Origin: Desulfurococcales archaeon
GTDB taxonomy: Archaea > Thermoproteota > Thermoprotei_A > Sulfolobales > Ignisphaeraceae
Length of the DNA: 8,172 nt
Assembly (NCBI GenBank): GCA_027066265.1
Contig: JAMOOB010000318.1
Span: forward strand, 1 to 8,172
Direction of reading: 5' to 3'
The position numbers and the translations under genes are program-made. The notes under the pieces were generated by a model that did not search any database, was not told the origin of the DNA, and saw only the letters and a program-made list of their open reading frames with translations. Below, in pieces: positions 7,159 through 8,172 of this stretch (its first letter is position 1; the number at the start of each line of letters is the position of its first letter).

Positions 7159-8172
7159 ATGGGTAGGAGAGCCAGGCTCATCGTATCCCTCATACCATTG
7201 CTGGTCGCGTTGACGCCGGTAGTCTTCGCTGGGCTGATAACGATAGAGAACGACGTGATCATCGCCGGTAGGCTAGGTATCAACACGTACTATCCGCGGT
7301 ACCCGCTCGAAGTACATGGTAACGCATACATCGCGGGGTACCTAAATGCTCACGAGCTTAGGGAGAACGGGGTTCCGCTCGAGAACATCTATGCAAAGAT
7401 AGCGTGGATCCAGGAGAACTTCTACAACAAGTCGAAGGTCGATCAACTGATCCTTGGAAACGTGAGCGAGCTCAAGGCATGGATAGGGGTATCCTACTAC
7501 GACAAAGATAAGGTGGATCAACTAATCATAGGCAACTTCACCGAGCTACAGAACTGGGTAAAGATCAACTACTACAACGCTTCCAAGGTAGACGAACTGA
7601 TCATCGGCAACAAGACGGAGATCGAGGATTGGGTTCAAGCGAACTACTATACTAAGTCCGAGATCGATTCAATGCTTCAGAACTACTACCCGAAGGATGT
7701 GATCGATAGCTGGAACCTAATCAAGAACTACGTGCTTCAGCAGGATCTCAACGCGAATGAGCACAACGTATTCAATGGGTTGTGGTTCCAGGCAATTAAC
7801 GTGAGCGCGGATTACTTCACTATCACCGAGAACAAGGAAGCGTCTGGTTGGTACCTAGATTACTTCCCAGACAATGGAAGGGTTGCACTAGTGCTCAAGA
7901 ACTACGGCGAGGTAATCAACGTTAATCCGAATCGATGGGTAAACGTTAGTGGATTGCTAAAGGTAGAACCAATGCCGGGAACATTAACGAGCTATCCACC
8001 AGGATGGACTATGGGTCTATGGACGTTCGACGTCTATGCCGAGGGAACCATAGCCGCCGGGAAGAACGGTGAAGTGAGAGCTAAGATGGATTCGGAAGGC
8101 AATGCCTACTTCCTTGGCAAGGTTGCCATCGGCACAACGTCTCTCGATGCTCAGCTGACGGTTGCTAACGAT
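7159..8172 (+). CDS. Secreted tail-fibre-like protein with 25-residue stalk repeats (3' end outside window)
   Basis: The frame stays open from 7159 (or 7147) to the window end, giving 338 visible residues. Residues 1 to about 24 are a Sec signal: MGRRAR, a Leu/Ile/Val core, then VVFAG. Residues 29-60 form a module of the kind found in phage tail fibres and related fibrous proteins (GRLGIN, then YPLEVHGNAYIAG). Residues 88-162 are three exact-length 25-residue repeats beginning with FY or YY, followed by a half repeat (163-175) containing YYTKSEID, a motif typical of phage fibre shafts. A beta-rich section follows (about 200-300). A second module, GKVAIGTTSLDAQLTV, occurs at about 320-335. By analogy the product should be an elongated, probably trimeric, extracellular fibre or adhesin. 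A signal peptide is unusual for virion fibres and suggests display on the cell surface, or virion assembly at or outside the membrane. It is divergent from the membrane-protein gene, a possible anchor. No C-terminal chaperone domain can be judged, since the end is missing. Confidence 0.88.
   Translation, partial: MGRRARLIVSLIPLLVALTPVVFAGLITIENDVIIAGRLGINTYYPRYPLEVHGNAYIAGYLNAHELRENGVPLENIYAKIAWIQENFYNKSKVDQLILGNVSELKAWIGVSYYDKDKVDQLIIGNFTELQNWVKINYYNASKVDELIIGNKTEIEDWVQANYYTKSEIDSMLQNYYPKDVIDSWNLIKNYVLQQDLNANEHNVFNGLWFQAINVSADYFTITENKEASGWYLDYFPDNGRVALVLKNYGEVINVNPNRWVNVSGLLKVEPMPGTLTSYPPGWTMGLWTFDVYAEGTIAAGKNGEVRAKMDSEGNAYFLGKVAIGTTSLDAQLTVAND
7420..7683 (+). repeat. Three 75-bp in-frame coding repeats plus a half repeat
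   Basis: Units are 7420-7494, 7495-7569 and 7570-7644, with a shortened fourth unit at 7645-7683. The protein consensus is [FY]YxKxKVDxLIIGN, then x[ST]E[LI]xxWV and three to four variable residues. Unit length is exactly 25 residues with no insertions. Synonymous positions differ widely between units, while the pattern of hydrophobics, Gly-Asn and Trp is kept. This points to an old duplication held by selection rather than recent slippage. Confidence 0.88.

Noticed and set aside
7147..8172. Start of the fibre-like gene at the ATG at 7147
   Set aside because: The GGTGG at 7149-7153 fits the ATG at 7159. A leaderless start at 7147 remains possible but is less consistent with the other genes here.
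7159..8172. Peptidase S74 intramolecular chaperone on the fibre
   Set aside because: Such domains sit at the extreme C-terminus, which is outside the window, so nothing can be claimed.
2..8172. CRISPR array, tRNA or rRNA genes, insertion sequences
   Set aside because: There are no regularly spaced repeats with unique spacers, no cloverleaf or conserved rRNA stretches, and no transposase motif or terminal inverted repeats. Intergenic space totals only about 130 bases.
2..8172. Firm call of an archaeal provirus
   Set aside because: The fibre-like gene and giant helical protein hint at it, but no hallmark gene (capsid, portal, terminase, integrase, packaging ATPase) or attachment site is visible in the window.

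Overview
The window reads as DNA from an archaeon, most likely a hyperthermophilic member of the Thermoproteota (Crenarchaeota), or a mobile element or virus living in one. The support is compositional. Coding density is about 98%, AGG/AGA arginine codons and ATA isoleucine codons are common, and the proteins are rich in Lys/Glu/Arg/Val/Ile. Start codons are preceded by GGTGG or GGTGA, which fits an archaeal 16S 3' end. A short A/T-rich promoter gap and a T-rich terminator gap also fit. No phylogenetic marker gene is present, so the lineage is an inference.

Layout. (1) 2-808 (+) is a 268-residue helical, coiled-coil-rich protein whose true start may lie upstream of the window. (2) 831-5474 (+), 22 bases downstream and probably in the same operon, is a 1547-residue, mostly helical protein. 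It has a hydrophobic island near residues 415-540, long coiled coils to about residue 1190, and a C-terminal part with a beta-rich section and a Thr/Pro-rich basic tail. (3) 5475-5515 is a short convergent gap with a hairpin and T-tract that probably ends transcription. (4) 5516-7093 (-) is a 525-residue surface protein: signal peptide, beta-rich propeller-like ectodomain with six cysteines and six N-glycosylation sequons, and three C-terminal membrane segments. (5) 7094-7146 is a 53-base divergent promoter gap. (6) 7159 to the window end (+) is an incomplete, secreted protein resembling phage tail fibres, with GIG-type modules and three 25-residue stalk repeats of the YYxKxxVD class. Each repeat carries a sequon at the same place. 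This last gene is open at the window edge.

No member of this set could be assigned to a named gene. The two rightward helical proteins lack signal peptides and should be cytoplasmic or virion-internal. The two divergent genes encode extracellular products and share a promoter gap, so a surface apparatus made of a membrane-anchored ectodomain and a secreted glycosylated fibre is a reasonable hypothesis. A very long helical protein near a fibre-like protein also allows a provirus reading (tape measure or tail-filament type), but no capsid, portal, terminase, integrase or ATPase is visible to support it.

The least expected DNA-level signal is the 12-base palindrome CCACAGCTGTGG. It occurs exactly three times, plus once with 11 of 12 bases, always in frame to encode Thr-Ala-Val. 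It is absent from the 4.6-kb giant gene.
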